Origin: Ferruginibacter sp.
GTDB taxonomy: Bacteria > Bacteroidota > Bacteroidia > Chitinophagales > Chitinophagaceae
Assembly (NCBI GenBank): GCA_014379905.1
Contig: JACMKX010000186.1
Location: forward strand, 1-64,000
Length of the DNA: 64,000 bases
Direction of reading: 5' to 3'
Within the stretch, counting starts at the first letter, position 1; the number at the start of each line of letters is the position of its first letter. The notes under the pieces are model-generated. The model made no database searches and was not told where the DNA came from. It saw only the letters and a list, made by a program, of their open reading frames with translations. The position numbers were made by a program, and so were the translations under genes. Of this stretch, positions 7,659-16,950 are shown piece after piece.

Positions 7659-9479
7659 TTAATTAGGACTAACAAAATCGGGCCGGCGTATCAGGTTACT
7701 GTTATATTTAAATTGAAGTTTTGTACTTACTTCTATTTTCCAGTTTTTCATTCCGTCTATAGGTCTTGGAATGTAATACCCTCTCAGTTCCATGGTGCCA
7801 AAAACAAGGTTTTCATTCCTGGTTCTAACCCCGGCACCTATGGCGGGATAACCAATGGTTTTTTTAAGCGATTTTCCCAACGGTTGCAGCAGGGCAAGGT
7901 CTGTAAAAGCAAAAGGGGCAAACCGGAAGCCCAATATTTTCTTCATGTGATAGAAAACAGATTCCATTTTTATACTTGTTCTCATTTGCCCCTCCAGTAA
8001 TCCACGGTTATAATAAGGTAAACCAAATTCTGAGTCTAAAAACAGGGGCTCGTTAAGGCGGGGAGTAACCTGCCTTGTGTAGGAAACGCTTAGGAAATTC
8101 CTGTTATACCAATACTTATCAAGCGTTGTTAGTTTGGTAAAGTGATTGATGCTTGCAAGCAGGTCAATATCTTCCAATCCATCCTTGCCTGCAAATCCAC
8201 CGGCTTTAAATGTATAAGAATGTAAACAACCAGCCTGGCTAAACCTGTTCCATTCAAATTCAGCACCGTAATAACCTCTTTTTATGCCCTGCTTATTGAT
8301 GAATCCGGCAGTTACACCAGCTTTTATACCTACAGGTACGTCTTCCCTTCTGCCAAACCCGTAAATGAAATTCGTACGATAAAAGTTTTGGCGATAAATA
8401 CTGTAAGAAGTAAGAAAGCCATTTATGTCGGCGTATAAATAATTGTAGCCACCGTCATATTTGTCGGGCGTACTGTAAAAAGTATTAAAGAAACTTCTGA
8501 AAGCTACAAAATGCCTGAGTTCATCAGCTTCATCTTTTAATTTGGAACGTTTGCCACCGAAGTTATATCCCATCCAGAAATCGGCATTAAAAAAACTGTA
8601 TTTGTAATCACTTTTATATAGCGAATCAGTAAGGTAGCTGTTATTAGTCTCATTGTAAGAAACTTCCAGCGCACCGGTAACAGTGGTATAGCGGCTTACC
8701 ATGGGTCGCTCCAGTTTTGAATACAGCGTCCGTTCTTCTTCTCTTCCACTCCTCAATGCATTTTTAAAGGTTTGAAAGCCGTTGGTCCAGTTAATAAAAC
8801 TCCCTCTTATATTTCTAAGCATGTATTCTCCCCCTATGCCATAGCTGGGTTTCCGGGCTTTGTCATATAAACCTAACAGTGATAACTTATTACCACTGCC
8901 CCCAAAATTTTCTTCTGATAATTCAGTATCCAGTTTTGAAGTACTGCTCACACTAAATTTTCCACCGATAGAAAATACATCTCTTGTCAGCACCACCACA
9001 TCAACAGAATCACTGGTCTCCTCATCGGGCACTACGTTAATGATGGCGTCTCTCAGGTATTCCAGTGTTCTTAAGAACCGGTCATTATCCGCTACCTGCA
9101 ATGAATAAAAGGGTTGACCTTCCTTAAAGAAAAGATTTTTTCTGATGAGTTCAGTAGTACTGTTAAGATGCAAGGCATTGGCAATTTTAACAGGGAAGTT
9201 TTTTTTTGCGGGAACACTATCGCCAAGCCGGTAATTAAAACCTACAGGTTTTATAATGATATGCCGGATAATTTTTCCATGAAATTGTTTATAGGCATCT
9301 ACAGTTGATTCCGGCGCAACCGGCCTGTCTTTTGTTGAAATGCTTCTTCCTATCCGCCCGATTATTCCCTTCTTTTTTGCCAAAAAGAAACTGTCTTTTT
9401 TCTCTTCTGTTTTTTTTTGTGCGGATACAGTACAGGCACAGGAAATAAAAATAAACAGCAATAGAAATTTTACCGGCAT
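7659..9479 (-). CDS. outer-membrane Omp85/surface-antigen-like beta-barrel with POTRA
   Basis: The 606-aa protein has a signal peptide ending TVSAQ (about residue 20). A basic linker is followed by a POTRA-like segment (about 75-170) with ALHLNSTTELIRKNLFFKEGQPF and FLRTLEYLRDAIINVVPDE. The rest alternates aromatic-rich strands typical of a 16-stranded barrel, with a late FGTMELRGYYIPRP and final strand KLQFKYNSNLI. This architecture matches Bacteroidota proteins related to BamA/TamA, which insert or translocate lipids or proteins at the outer membrane. Only one POTRA-like unit is clear, which argues against BamA itself. It heads the operon with the DUF4268 and dienelactone hydrolase genes. 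Confidence 0.8.
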   Translation of the reverse strand: MPVKFLLLFIFISCACTVSAQKKTEEKKDSFFLAKKKGIIGRIGRSISTKDRPVAPESTVDAYKQFHGKIIRHIIIKPVGFNYRLGDSVPAKKNFPVKIANALHLNSTTELIRKNLFFKEGQPFYSLQVADNDRFLRTLEYLRDAIINVVPDEETSDSVDVVVLTRDVFSIGGKFSVSSTSKLDTELSEENFGGSGNKLSLLGLYDKARKPSYGIGGEYMLRNIRGSFINWTNGFQTFKNALRSGREEERTLYSKLERPMVSRYTTVTGALEVSYNETNNSYLTDSLYKSDYKYSFFNADFWMGYNFGGKRSKLKDEADELRHFVAFRSFFNTFYSTPDKYDGGYNYLYADINGFLTSYSIYRQNFYRTNFIYGFGRREDVPVGIKAGVTAGFINKQGIKRGYYGAEFEWNRFSQAGCLHSYTFKAGGFAGKDGLEDIDLLASINHFTKLTTLDKYWYNRNFLSVSYTRQVTPRLNEPLFLDSEFGLPYYNRGLLEGQMRTSIKMESVFYHMKKILGFRFAPFAFTDLALLQPLGKSLKKTIGYPAIGAGVRTRNENLVFGTMELRGYYIPRPIDGMKNWKIEVSTKLQFKYNSNLIRRPDFVSPN

Positions 9480-9570
9480 TTGCTTCAGCTTGGAGATTAA
9501 ATTTACAAGGCGTTTTCTTACCCGAAAGATAAGTTATTACTGCAAAAAAAGAGCCGTTTCTAAATTATTG

Positions 9571-10365
9571 CTAATTCTCCTCTTCTCCCATGGCTGCTTT
9601 TTTCATTTCTGCAGCCTTTTCCCTGCCCAGGTATCGTTCTATAAAACCATGTATAATATAGATCACGGGGGTCATGATCAATGCTATTACGAATTTATAT
9701 ATATAATTTCCCGTGCCTGTGATCATCACCTGTTGCATACTCCAGGCATCGCCCTGCCCGGTCTGAATCCTTTTGCCGACGTAAAAAGCAATGAATAATA
9801 CCACAAAACTGTCTATTAATTGTGAAATAATTGTGGAACCTGTTGCCCGTAGCCAGATCTGTTTTTCTCCTGTGACTTTTTTGATGCGGTGAAATACAAA
9901 TACATCGAGCACCTGCCCGATGAGGAAGGCAACAATAGAACCGATGATGATCCAGAGGCCCTGGCCAAATATTCCATGAAATGCATTATCAGGCTGATCA
10001 ATACCATTACCGATGGAAAAAAATTCTGAAGGTTTTAAGGCAATGGCTGCGTTGTAAATAATAAAAGAAAAGGCAATAAGCCCGATAGCCAGGAAAGAAA
10101 GAAAGCGAACGCCTTTGGGGCCATAATATTCGTTGATGATATCCGTCATTACAAACACAACAGGCCAAAGCAATACACCTGCGGTGAGATGAAAACTAAA
10201 TTCGCCGCCAAACAAGGGGATCCTTGCTCTTGATACTCCAAGGGTATCTTCCAGTGAAAATATTTTTACACCAATAACTTCTGCGATCAATGCATTGGTA
10301 ATAAAAAAACCCGCCAGTATGATAAACAGCCTGGTTGGTTTATTACTGATGATGCCTTTTATCAT
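9571..10365 (-). CDS. queuosine precursor transporter family (COG1738/YhhQ-like) membrane protein
   Basis: The 264-aa polytopic membrane protein begins with about 6-7 hydrophobic segments. Family signatures are NALIAEVIGVKIF near residue 24, WPVVFVMTDIINEYYGPKGVRF near 66, and WLRATGSTIISQLIDSFVVLFIAFYVG near 166. The family imports queuine or pre-queuosine bases for tRNA modification. The C-terminus is charged (KAAEMKKAAMGEEEN). The preceding small membrane gene ends 3 nt upstream, so the two are probably one transcript. Confidence 0.9.
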   Translation of the reverse strand: MIKGIISNKPTRLFIILAGFFITNALIAEVIGVKIFSLEDTLGVSRARIPLFGGEFSFHLTAGVLLWPVVFVMTDIINEYYGPKGVRFLSFLAIGLIAFSFIIYNAAIALKPSEFFSIGNGIDQPDNAFHGIFGQGLWIIIGSIVAFLIGQVLDVFVFHRIKKVTGEKQIWLRATGSTIISQLIDSFVVLFIAFYVGKRIQTGQGDAWSMQQVMITGTGNYIYKFVIALIMTPVIYIIHGFIERYLGREKAAEMKKAAMGEEEN

Positions 10366-10368
10366 GAT

Positions 10369-10671
10369 TTAAAATTTGCTAAAAAAGAAATACCATATTT
10401 GTATTGGAAACATTATCACATTAAAATAAGTGATCCACTTAGGCAAAATAGTTTTACCCTTTAAAGAAAGGATACTAAAGGTAAGCACAAAAATAAAGTT
10501 GATAAAAATTGCACCGTATCCTAATATAGCAATAATTCCTTCCATGGGAGGTAAAGCCGTTAATGCATCCTTATTACCTGATACTCTTCTCTGAATTTCA
10601 ACCAGCCTTAAAATGGCGGTAACAATGCAAGCAATGTTGCAAATAAAAACCAGCTTATTAAATACTTTCAT
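10369..10671 (-). CDS. small three-helix membrane protein
   Basis: The 100-aa product has hydrophobic segments at about 5-22, 46-68 and 77-96 (KWITYFNVIMFPIQIWYFFF). No catalytic motif or named family is visible. It lies 3 nt before the queuosine-precursor-type transporter and follows a terminator, so it is the first gene of that transcript. Confidence 0.65.
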   Translation of the reverse strand: MKVFNKLVFICNIACIVTAILRLVEIQRRVSGNKDALTALPPMEGIIAILGYGAIFINFIFVLTFSILSLKGKTILPKWITYFNVIMFPIQIWYFFFSKF

Positions 10672-10704
10672 CTTATCCTAAAAATACATTTTTTGCTTTC
10701 AATA

Positions 10705-10737
10705 AAAAAGCCCGGATCTCTCGCCGGGATTTTTTTA
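10705..10737 (-). terminator. intrinsic terminator after rseP
   Basis: On the minus strand, CCCGGC-rich sequence folds as (T)CCCGG ... CCGGG followed by CTTTTTT. The flanking A and T runs make it workable in both directions. It lies about 60 nt after the rseP stop and before the small membrane-protein gene. Confidence 0.8.
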
Positions 10738-10796
10738 TCAAATTTGTTTATGCATTCATAATTATCACATTATCGAATTATCAAATTGGCTAATTG

Positions 10797-12176
10797 CTAC
10801 TTCCCCCATCCAAACCAATCATTCCCATTCGCATACAACATCAGCGCCAGCAATATTACCATACCAACGATCTGTGCATACTCCAGGAATTTTTCATTGG
10901 GTTTTCGGCCGGTGATCATTTCTCCCAAAGTAAACAATACATGCCCGCCATCTAAAGCTGGTATCGGCAACAGGTTCATGAATGCGAGTACAATGGAGAA
11001 GAAAGCGGTAATGGTCCAGAAGTGCTCCCAGTCCCACTTATCGCCGCTAAAAACAGAACCCATTGCCTTAAATCCGCCAACACCTTTATAAGCTTCTGTT
11101 TCTGGTGACAGGATCAAACGGAACTGATCAATATACCATTTTAATTTATCGAATGCCATTCTTACACCGGCAGGAAATGCCGGGAAGAAACCATATTTTT
11201 TTACACTGTAATCCAATACGCCGGCTGAATCCAGCGACTGGTGTAGACCAATGACTTTAAGACCAGCCATAAAACCTGTACTATCCAGCTGCCAGGTTGT
11301 ATTGATCAGTGAATCTCCTCTTTGAATGGTTACAATAGCCCTGTTATTCTTTTTCTTTTCCAATGATTTAATAACATCATTCATAAATGGTGTTGATACA
11401 GAATCAACCATCACTATTTTATCCCATCTCTTTAATCCGATTGTAGCAGCAACCCCGGTATCGGGTGAATTGCCGATCCAGAATGGTGCACGAATACTGA
11501 TCAATGGAATATCCCTTCTCCTTTTTTCTACCAGTTTACCGATAAGATTTTTAGGAAGCTGCACATCAAATTCTTTACCATCCCTGTTTATTGTAACCGT
11601 TTTGCTTACAATAAGTTTTGGAACCAGGTCATAATAATTGGTCATCGAATCGCCATCGATCCTGGATATATTATCACCATCTTTAAATCCAAAAGATTGC
11701 ATTAGACTATCTTCTATGGCAAGGCCATATTGAAGGCTTTTGTTGTCTATCCGTTTTTCGCCCCAAACCATTAATATACCAGCATAGATAATAAAGGCCA
11801 GTAAAATGTTTACGGTAACACCTCCCAACATAATAATCAGGCGTTGCCAGGCTGGTTTGCTGCGGAATTCATGGGGCTGGGGAGGTAACTTGAGTGCATC
11901 TTTATCCATGCTTTCATCTACCATTCCCGAGATCTTTACGTAACCTCCCAGCGGAAGCCAACCTACACCATACTCAGTTTCTCCAATTTTCTTTTTGAAC
12001 AATGAAAACCAGGGATCAAAAAACAGGTAAAATTTTTCCACCCTGCATTTAAACCATTTGGCTGTTATGTAATGCCCAAATTCGTGCAGCACTACCAGTA
12101 TAGAAAGAGATAATAATAATTGTGCAGCTTTTAATCCTACGCTACTCCAATCGATGGCTAATAAAGTTATGTTCAT
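10797..12176 (-). CDS. rseP: RseP/S2P-type site-2 intramembrane metalloprotease
   Basis: The zinc site appears as LVVLHEFGHYITAKWF near the N-terminus (HExxH), and the second metal motif as MNLLPIPALDGGHVLF near residue 405. Between them are a PDZ-like periplasmic part and the GGYVKISGM segment typical of RIP proteases. The enzyme cuts anti-sigma factors or other membrane proteins within the bilayer. The track start at 12212 adds 12 residues of poor quality; I prefer the ATG at 12176 (MNITLLAIDWSS), giving 459 aa. It follows dxr on the same strand after 148 nt, a gene order seen in other bacteria. Confidence 0.93.
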   Translation of the reverse strand: MNITLLAIDWSSVGLKAAQLLLSLSILVVLHEFGHYITAKWFKCRVEKFYLFFDPWFSLFKKKIGETEYGVGWLPLGGYVKISGMVDESMDKDALKLPPQPHEFRSKPAWQRLIIMLGGVTVNILLAFIIYAGILMVWGEKRIDNKSLQYGLAIEDSLMQSFGFKDGDNISRIDGDSMTNYYDLVPKLIVSKTVTINRDGKEFDVQLPKNLIGKLVEKRRRDIPLISIRAPFWIGNSPDTGVAATIGLKRWDKIVMVDSVSTPFMNDVIKSLEKKKNNRAIVTIQRGDSLINTTWQLDSTGFMAGLKVIGLHQSLDSAGVLDYSVKKYGFFPAFPAGVRMAFDKLKWYIDQFRLILSPETEAYKGVGGFKAMGSVFSGDKWDWEHFWTITAFFSIVLAFMNLLPIPALDGGHVLFTLGEMITGRKPNEKFLEYAQIVGMVILLALMLYANGNDWFGWGK

Positions 12177-12324
12177 ATATATGTTTTGCGCCGGCGCGCT
12201 GTTTAAATACAAGATTGATTATTAATTACTGATTATTGATTAGTAATTAGAGATTAGGTTATTAGAACCCCAATCGCTTACTTCCCGCTCCCAACTTGCC
12301 TAATTCCCACCCGTCACTCGCCTT

Positions 12325-13491
12325 TCAAAATTTCATCATCGAAGCCGCAAAATTACGGGCCTCCCCATCGCTGTCAAAATATTCCTCCAGTGTAGGTGTT
12401 TCTATAAAGTTAATTTTCTCCATCGTTTTTTCTACCACTGCAGTCATATCTAAAAACCCGATGCGGTTCTTTAAGAAGGCCCAGACGGCTATTTCATTTG
12501 CTGCATTTAAAATACAGGGCATATTGCCGCCCTTTTTCATGGCTTCAATGGCAAGACCAAGATTACGGAAAGTTTTATAGTCTGGCTCTTCAAAACTAAG
12601 TGATGAATATTTTTTGAAATTCATCCTCGGGAATTCATTTTTTATTCTTCCGGGAAAGCCGAGTGCGTACTGGATTGGTAATTTCATATCAGGCAAACCC
12701 ATTTGTGCTTTTACACTTCCGTCTTCAAACTGCACCATACTGTGAATAATGCTTTGCGGGTGAACCAGCACTTCAATCTGATCCGGCTTTAAATTAAATA
12801 ACCACCTGGCTTCGATCATCTCCAGCCCTTTATTCATAAGGGTTGCAGAATCAATACTGATCTTGGCTCCCATGCTCCAGTTAGGATGCTGCAGCGCATG
12901 ATCTCTTTTTACATTCACCAAAAAATTGGGCTTCTTTCCCAGGAAAGGACCACCACTTGCGGTGAGAATTATTTTTTCTATGGGGTTTCTTGCCTCTCCA
13001 ACCAGGCATTGAAATATGGCGGAGTGCTCACTATCCACAGGGATGATGGGCGAACGGTTTTCTACGGCCATTTGCATTACAATATCCCCTGCCACTACCA
13101 ATGTTTCCTTGTTGGCGAGTGCTATAACTTTACCTTTGGCTACAGCCTTTAATGTAGGTTTTAAACCGGCAAACCCAACGATGGCGGCCAGCATAATATC
13201 ATAGCTGTCAAAATCAGCTACTTCTTCCAACGCAGCTTCGCCTGCAAATACTTTTACATTGGTGGATGCAAGCGCTTCTTTCAATTTTAGAAATTTGGTT
13301 TCATCGCCTATCACCACGGCGTTGGGATTAAATTCCAATGCCTGTTTCAGCAACAGTTCATAGTTGGTTTGAGCCGTTAATATCTCTATCTCAAACATGT
13401 CCATTTGAGTACGTACCACATCCAAAGCCTGGGTGCCGATTGAACCTGTAGAACCAAAAATAGCAATGCGTTTTTTGGGCGCTGACGCCAT
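12325..13491 (-). CDS. dxr: 1-deoxy-D-xylulose 5-phosphate reductoisomerase
   Basis: This enzyme catalyses the committed step of the MEP isoprenoid pathway, DXP to MEP with NADPH. Visible are the nucleotide-binding RIAIFGSTGSIGTQALDVV at the N-terminus, IALANKETLVVAG, PVDSEHSAIFQCL (metal and substrate site) and the flexible loop region SMGAKISIDSATLMNKGLEMIEA. The track starts at 13533, but MASAPKKRIAIFGS at 13491 gives the usual 388-aa length and removes a hydrophobic stub. It lies 43 nt after the argH stop, so transcription from the arginine genes may reach it. Confidence 0.96.
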   Translation of the reverse strand: MASAPKKRIAIFGSTGSIGTQALDVVRTQMDMFEIEILTAQTNYELLLKQALEFNPNAVVIGDETKFLKLKEALASTNVKVFAGEAALEEVADFDSYDIMLAAIVGFAGLKPTLKAVAKGKVIALANKETLVVAGDIVMQMAVENRSPIIPVDSEHSAIFQCLVGEARNPIEKIILTASGGPFLGKKPNFLVNVKRDHALQHPNWSMGAKISIDSATLMNKGLEMIEARWLFNLKPDQIEVLVHPQSIIHSMVQFEDGSVKAQMGLPDMKLPIQYALGFPGRIKNEFPRMNFKKYSSLSFEEPDYKTFRNLGLAIEAMKKGGNMPCILNAANEIAVWAFLKNRIGFLDMTAVVEKTMEKINFIETPTLEEYFDSDGEARNFAASMMKF

Positions 13492-13534
13492 ATAAACCTT
13501 TTTACTTTTAAAAAAAACTAATAAGAGGGGCAAT

Positions 13535-14866
13535 TTACTGTATTAAACGGTTCAAAGCTGCATTCACTTTGTCAAAGTTGAAAGATGCAAGGATCTGTTG
13601 CATATGCTTTGCTATGGCTTCGTTTTGAAGATTACCTATAGAACCTTCATGTGTATGGTTGATATGGGTATCATATATAAATTTTCCCTGTTCTATATCA
13701 CTGCCTATTTTTTTATATGCATCCCTGAAAGGCATGCCCTGTAATACCAGTTTGTTTACTTCTTCCACACTAAAGAGGTAGCTGTACTTTTTGTCGGCTA
13801 AAATATCTTTTTTTATGGAGATGTTTTCAAACATAAGCGTGGCCATATCCATGCACTGATGTAAAACTGCGAAGGATGGAAACAGGTTTTCCTTCAACAA
13901 CTGCAGATCCCTGTGGTAACCACTGGGCAGGTTGCTGGTCATCATACTTATTTCATTGGGCAACGATTTGATGCGGTTGCAATGAGAACGGATCAGTTCA
14001 AATACATCCGGATTCTTTTTATGAGGCATGATGCTGCTGCCGGTAGTTAGTTCAGTTGGAAAACTAATGAAATCGAAATTTTGATTGAGGTACAAACAGG
14101 CATCCATACTCATGCGGGATAAGGTATCTGCTACATTTGCCAAAGCCTGTGCAGTGATCCGTTCTGCCTTACCACGCCCCATTTGTGCATATACGACATT
14201 ATAATTCAGGTCATCAAAGCCCAACAGCTCCGTGGTAAGTGTTCTGTTGATAGGAAAAGATGAGCCATAACCTGCCGCACTTCCCAAAGGATTTTTATTA
14301 GTAACGTTGTAGGCTGCACGCAATGTTTCCACATCATCAACCAGGCTTTCTGCATAAGCACCAAACCACAATCCGAAAGAGGAAGGCATAGCTACCTGCA
14401 AATGCGTGTACCCGGGTAACAGGTGATCTTTAAATGTTTCACTTCTTTGTTGAAGCAGCGCAAAGAAGGATTCAATATGTTTTACCAGCTGCGTTATTTC
14501 GTGGCGGAGGAATAATTTTACGTCTACCAGCACCTGGTCGTTACGGCTGCGGGCCGAATGGATCTTTTTGCCAACGTCTCCTAATTTTTCCGTTAATAAA
14601 AATTCTACCTGGGAGTGGATGTCTTCCATACTATCGTCGATAGAAAATTCGTCTGCTGCTATTTCTTTATAAATGATCTTTAATTCACTACAAAGCTGTT
14701 CTGCTTCTTCATGGGTTAGTAAACCAACACTGGCCAGCATTTTAGCGTGAGCCATATTTCCCAATACATCGAAAGGCGCCAGCATAATATCAAATGCACG
14801 GTCGTTGCCAACGGTGAAGTTTTCAACTGCTTTATGGGTGTCTGTATTTTTTTGCCACAACTTCAT
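13535..14866 (-). CDS. argH: argininosuccinate lyase
   Basis: The 443-aa product belongs to the fumarase/aspartase superfamily and splits argininosuccinate into arginine and fumarate, the last step of arginine synthesis. The hallmark TGSSIMPHKKNPDVFELIR (signature loop with catalytic Ser) lies near residue 273, and HSARSRNDQV and GYTHLQVAMPSSFG give the other two conserved regions. It is the last gene of the arginine cluster, separated from argE' by a 113-nt AT-rich repeat region. Confidence 0.96.
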   Translation of the reverse strand: MKLWQKNTDTHKAVENFTVGNDRAFDIMLAPFDVLGNMAHAKMLASVGLLTHEEAEQLCSELKIIYKEIAADEFSIDDSMEDIHSQVEFLLTEKLGDVGKKIHSARSRNDQVLVDVKLFLRHEITQLVKHIESFFALLQQRSETFKDHLLPGYTHLQVAMPSSFGLWFGAYAESLVDDVETLRAAYNVTNKNPLGSAAGYGSSFPINRTLTTELLGFDDLNYNVVYAQMGRGKAERITAQALANVADTLSRMSMDACLYLNQNFDFISFPTELTTGSSIMPHKKNPDVFELIRSHCNRIKSLPNEISMMTSNLPSGYHRDLQLLKENLFPSFAVLHQCMDMATLMFENISIKKDILADKKYSYLFSVEEVNKLVLQGMPFRDAYKKIGSDIEQGKFIYDTHINHTHEGSIGNLQNEAIAKHMQQILASFNFDKVNAALNRLIQ

Positions 14867-14869
14867 TTC

Positions 14870-14988
14870 AATGGATAATTGTTTAATTGATAATTGATAA
14901 TGTTATTAATCTGGAGTTCCATTTTTTTTTTGAATGATAAGTCATTTGACTAATCTAATGATATTTTAAATCTAAAGAATTATCCATT
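14870..14988. repeat. inverted repeat reaching into the 3' end of argE'
   Basis: AATGGATAATT at 14870-14880 is the perfect reverse complement of AATTATCCATT at 14978-14988. The region between holds further TTGATAATTGATAATG units. The right arm covers the stop codon of the deacetylase gene and continues as TATCCATTATCC-type units inside it, encoding its odd MDNEEMDNG tail. It looks like a small dispersed intergenic repeat. Confidence 0.6.
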
Positions 14989-16113
14989 ATCCATTTCTTC
15001 ATTATCCATTCTTTTAACATCCATTAATTTCCCCAGCCATTCAATATAAAATTCCACTCCCTCGGCTATCCATCTCACTTCTACAAACTCATCCGCACTA
15101 TGACTTTGCCCGCTAAACCCGGGACCACATTTTAAAGATGGCAGGGGTATCAACGCCTGGTCGGAAGCTGTAGGTGAACCGTAGGAAATTTTACCCAAAG
15201 CTATGCCTGCCTTTACAACCCGATGATTGATATCAATGGAGGAAGAGCGCAATCTTGTACTTCTTGCTGTTACTTCCACATCTATATGCTGCTCAATAAT
15301 TTCCAGTATTTCCTCATGTGTATAAACATCTGTCACCCTTATATCCACCACAAAACTGCAGGAAGCCGGAACAACATTATGGGCTTTGTTTTCGGTAAAA
15401 ACGGAGGTAACAGACATTTTTATTTCCCCCAATGCAGGAGATATTTTTTGGAAACGAAAATTTTTAAACCATTCAATTGCAGTCATTGCCTTGTAAACCG
15501 CATTCTCCCCTTCTTCTCTTGCGGCATGACCTGCTTTGCCGTGGGCAATACAATCCAGTACCAGTAAACCTTTTTCGGCAACAGCCAATTGCAGTTCTGT
15601 TGGTTCTCCTACTATTGCAAAACTATCTTTGTGTGTAAAAAGGCTGCTGAAAATTTTATCGCCGAATAGTTTTTCAATGCCATTCTTTCCGCTGATCTCT
15701 TCCTCTGCGGTGGCTGCCAGCACTATGTTATAAGGTAAAGCCATTGCTTCATAATAATAAAGGAAGGCAGCAACCAGGCAAACCAGGGAGGCCCCGGCAT
15801 CGGTGCTTCCAAGCCCATACAACTTTCCTTCTTCTATCGACGGTAAAAAAGGATCACGGGTATATTTTAAATTGGCGGCTACCGTATCATGGTGAGAGTT
15901 GAGCAGTATTGTTGGTTTATTGCTATCATAAAATTTATTGATCGCCCATATATTGTTAGCTGCCCTGTTGGTAATAATGTTTTCCGGTTGCAAAAACTGC
16001 TCTATACACGCTGCAGTATGCGCTTCATCTTTGCTTGGCGAAGGAATAGCTATTAATGATTGTAGCAATTTTACTGCATTGGAAGATAGTATCGTCAGGT
16101 CTTTATTATTCAT
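14980..16113 (-). CDS. argE': M20-family N-acyl-citrulline/ornithine deacylase (ArgE-like)
   Basis: The 377-aa metallopeptidase-like amidohydrolase shows the M20 zinc ligands in order: LLNSHHDTV, GLGSTDAGAS, ATAEEEISG, AIVGEPTE and SGQSHSADEFVEV. In organisms with an N-acyl-ornithine carbamoyltransferase, this enzyme removes the acyl group from N-acylcitrulline rather than N-acylornithine. The start overlaps the end of argB by 8 nt, so translation is likely coupled. The C-terminal MDVKRMDNEEMDNG is encoded by an intergenic-type repeat. The arginine role is inferred from context and family. Confidence 0.92.
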   Translation of the reverse strand: MNNKDLTILSSNAVKLLQSLIAIPSPSKDEAHTAACIEQFLQPENIITNRAANNIWAINKFYDSNKPTILLNSHHDTVAANLKYTRDPFLPSIEEGKLYGLGSTDAGASLVCLVAAFLYYYEAMALPYNIVLAATAEEEISGKNGIEKLFGDKIFSSLFTHKDSFAIVGEPTELQLAVAEKGLLVLDCIAHGKAGHAAREEGENAVYKAMTAIEWFKNFRFQKISPALGEIKMSVTSVFTENKAHNVVPASCSFVVDIRVTDVYTHEEILEIIEQHIDVEVTARSTRLRSSSIDINHRVVKAGIALGKISYGSPTASDQALIPLPSLKCGPGFSGQSHSADEFVEVRWIAEGVEFYIEWLGKLMDVKRMDNEEMDNG

Positions 16114-16891
16114 GTTCCATTAAGGTACCTGATTCATTTTTAATAAGCAGGTCAAGTTTATCTGCGTGGCCAACGCACACCGATCGCACACCTGCGTCCA
16201 ATGCGCTAAAAGCATTCTGCAATTTTGGAATCATACCATCAGATATTGTACCTGCCTTTTTCATTTGCATAAAAGATGAAAGCGTAATAGCCGGTATCAC
16301 ACTGTTATCATTATCCGCATTTCTTAATACCCCGTTCTTTTCAAAACAATAAATGAGTGAAACATCGTACAATGAACTCATACCTTTGGCCAGTTCCTGT
16401 GCAATGGTGTCTGCATTGGTATTTAATAAAGTGCCTTTGGCATCATGTGTAAGGGGTGCAAACACCAGGCTGATATCCTGCTGCAATAACAGGCTAATCA
16501 ACGGTGCATTAATGGCATCCACATCTCCTACAAAACCATAATCAGTAACAGGATGCATTCTTTTATGGGATAAAATAGAATTTCCATCTGCACCGGAAAG
16601 CCCCAGGGCATTGCAATGTTTTGCCTGCAGTGCCGCAACTATATTTTTATTCACAGATCCCGCATACACCATCGTCACCACTTTTAATGTCTCGGCGTCT
16701 GTTATCCGCCTGCCATCTATCATTTCCTGGGGAATGTTCATTGCTTCTGCTACGCCTGTTGCCAGTTTGCCACCGCCATGAACTAAAATTTTATGATCCC
16801 TGATTACAGAAAATTTATCAAGAAACGATGAGAGCTTAACTTCGTCGTCAATGATATTGCCACCAATCTTTATGATGTAAAGTTTTTTCAT
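16106..16891 (-). CDS. argB: N-acyl-glutamate kinase
   Basis: The 261-aa amino-acid kinase begins MKKLYIIKIGGNIIDD (phosphate-binding Lys and GG) and contains LVHGGGKLATGVAEAM, GRRITDAETLKVVTMVYAG and a late GTISDGMIPKLQNAF. It phosphorylates the gamma-carboxylate of N-acetyl- or, in Bacteroides-type pathways, N-succinylglutamate. It follows the carbamoyltransferase with a 58-nt gap containing a dispersed repeat. Which acyl group it accepts cannot be read from the sequence alone. Confidence 0.94.
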   Translation of the reverse strand: MKKLYIIKIGGNIIDDEVKLSSFLDKFSVIRDHKILVHGGGKLATGVAEAMNIPQEMIDGRRITDAETLKVVTMVYAGSVNKNIVAALQAKHCNALGLSGADGNSILSHKRMHPVTDYGFVGDVDAINAPLISLLLQQDISLVFAPLTHDAKGTLLNTNADTIAQELAKGMSSLYDVSLIYCFEKNGVLRNADNDNSVIPAITLSSFMQMKKAGTISDGMIPKLQNAFSALDAGVRSVCVGHADKLDLLIKNESGTLMEHE

Positions 16892-16902
16892 TTTGTTTTA
16901 TC

Positions 16903-16950
16903 ACCGCTAAGGGGCATAATTCTTACTTAGCGTCTTTACGTCTTTGCGGT
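16903..16950. repeat. REP-like palindromic repeat between argF' and argB
   Basis: The gap carries ACCGCTAAG...CTTAGCG...CTTTGCGGT, with nested inverted arms (CGCTAAG/CTTAGCG and ACCGC/GCGGT). A related unit (AACGCTAAGGCGCAAAGG) occurs after mtaB at about 50208-50225. This resembles a dispersed intergenic repeat and could fold in the polycistronic mRNA. Confidence 0.6.
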
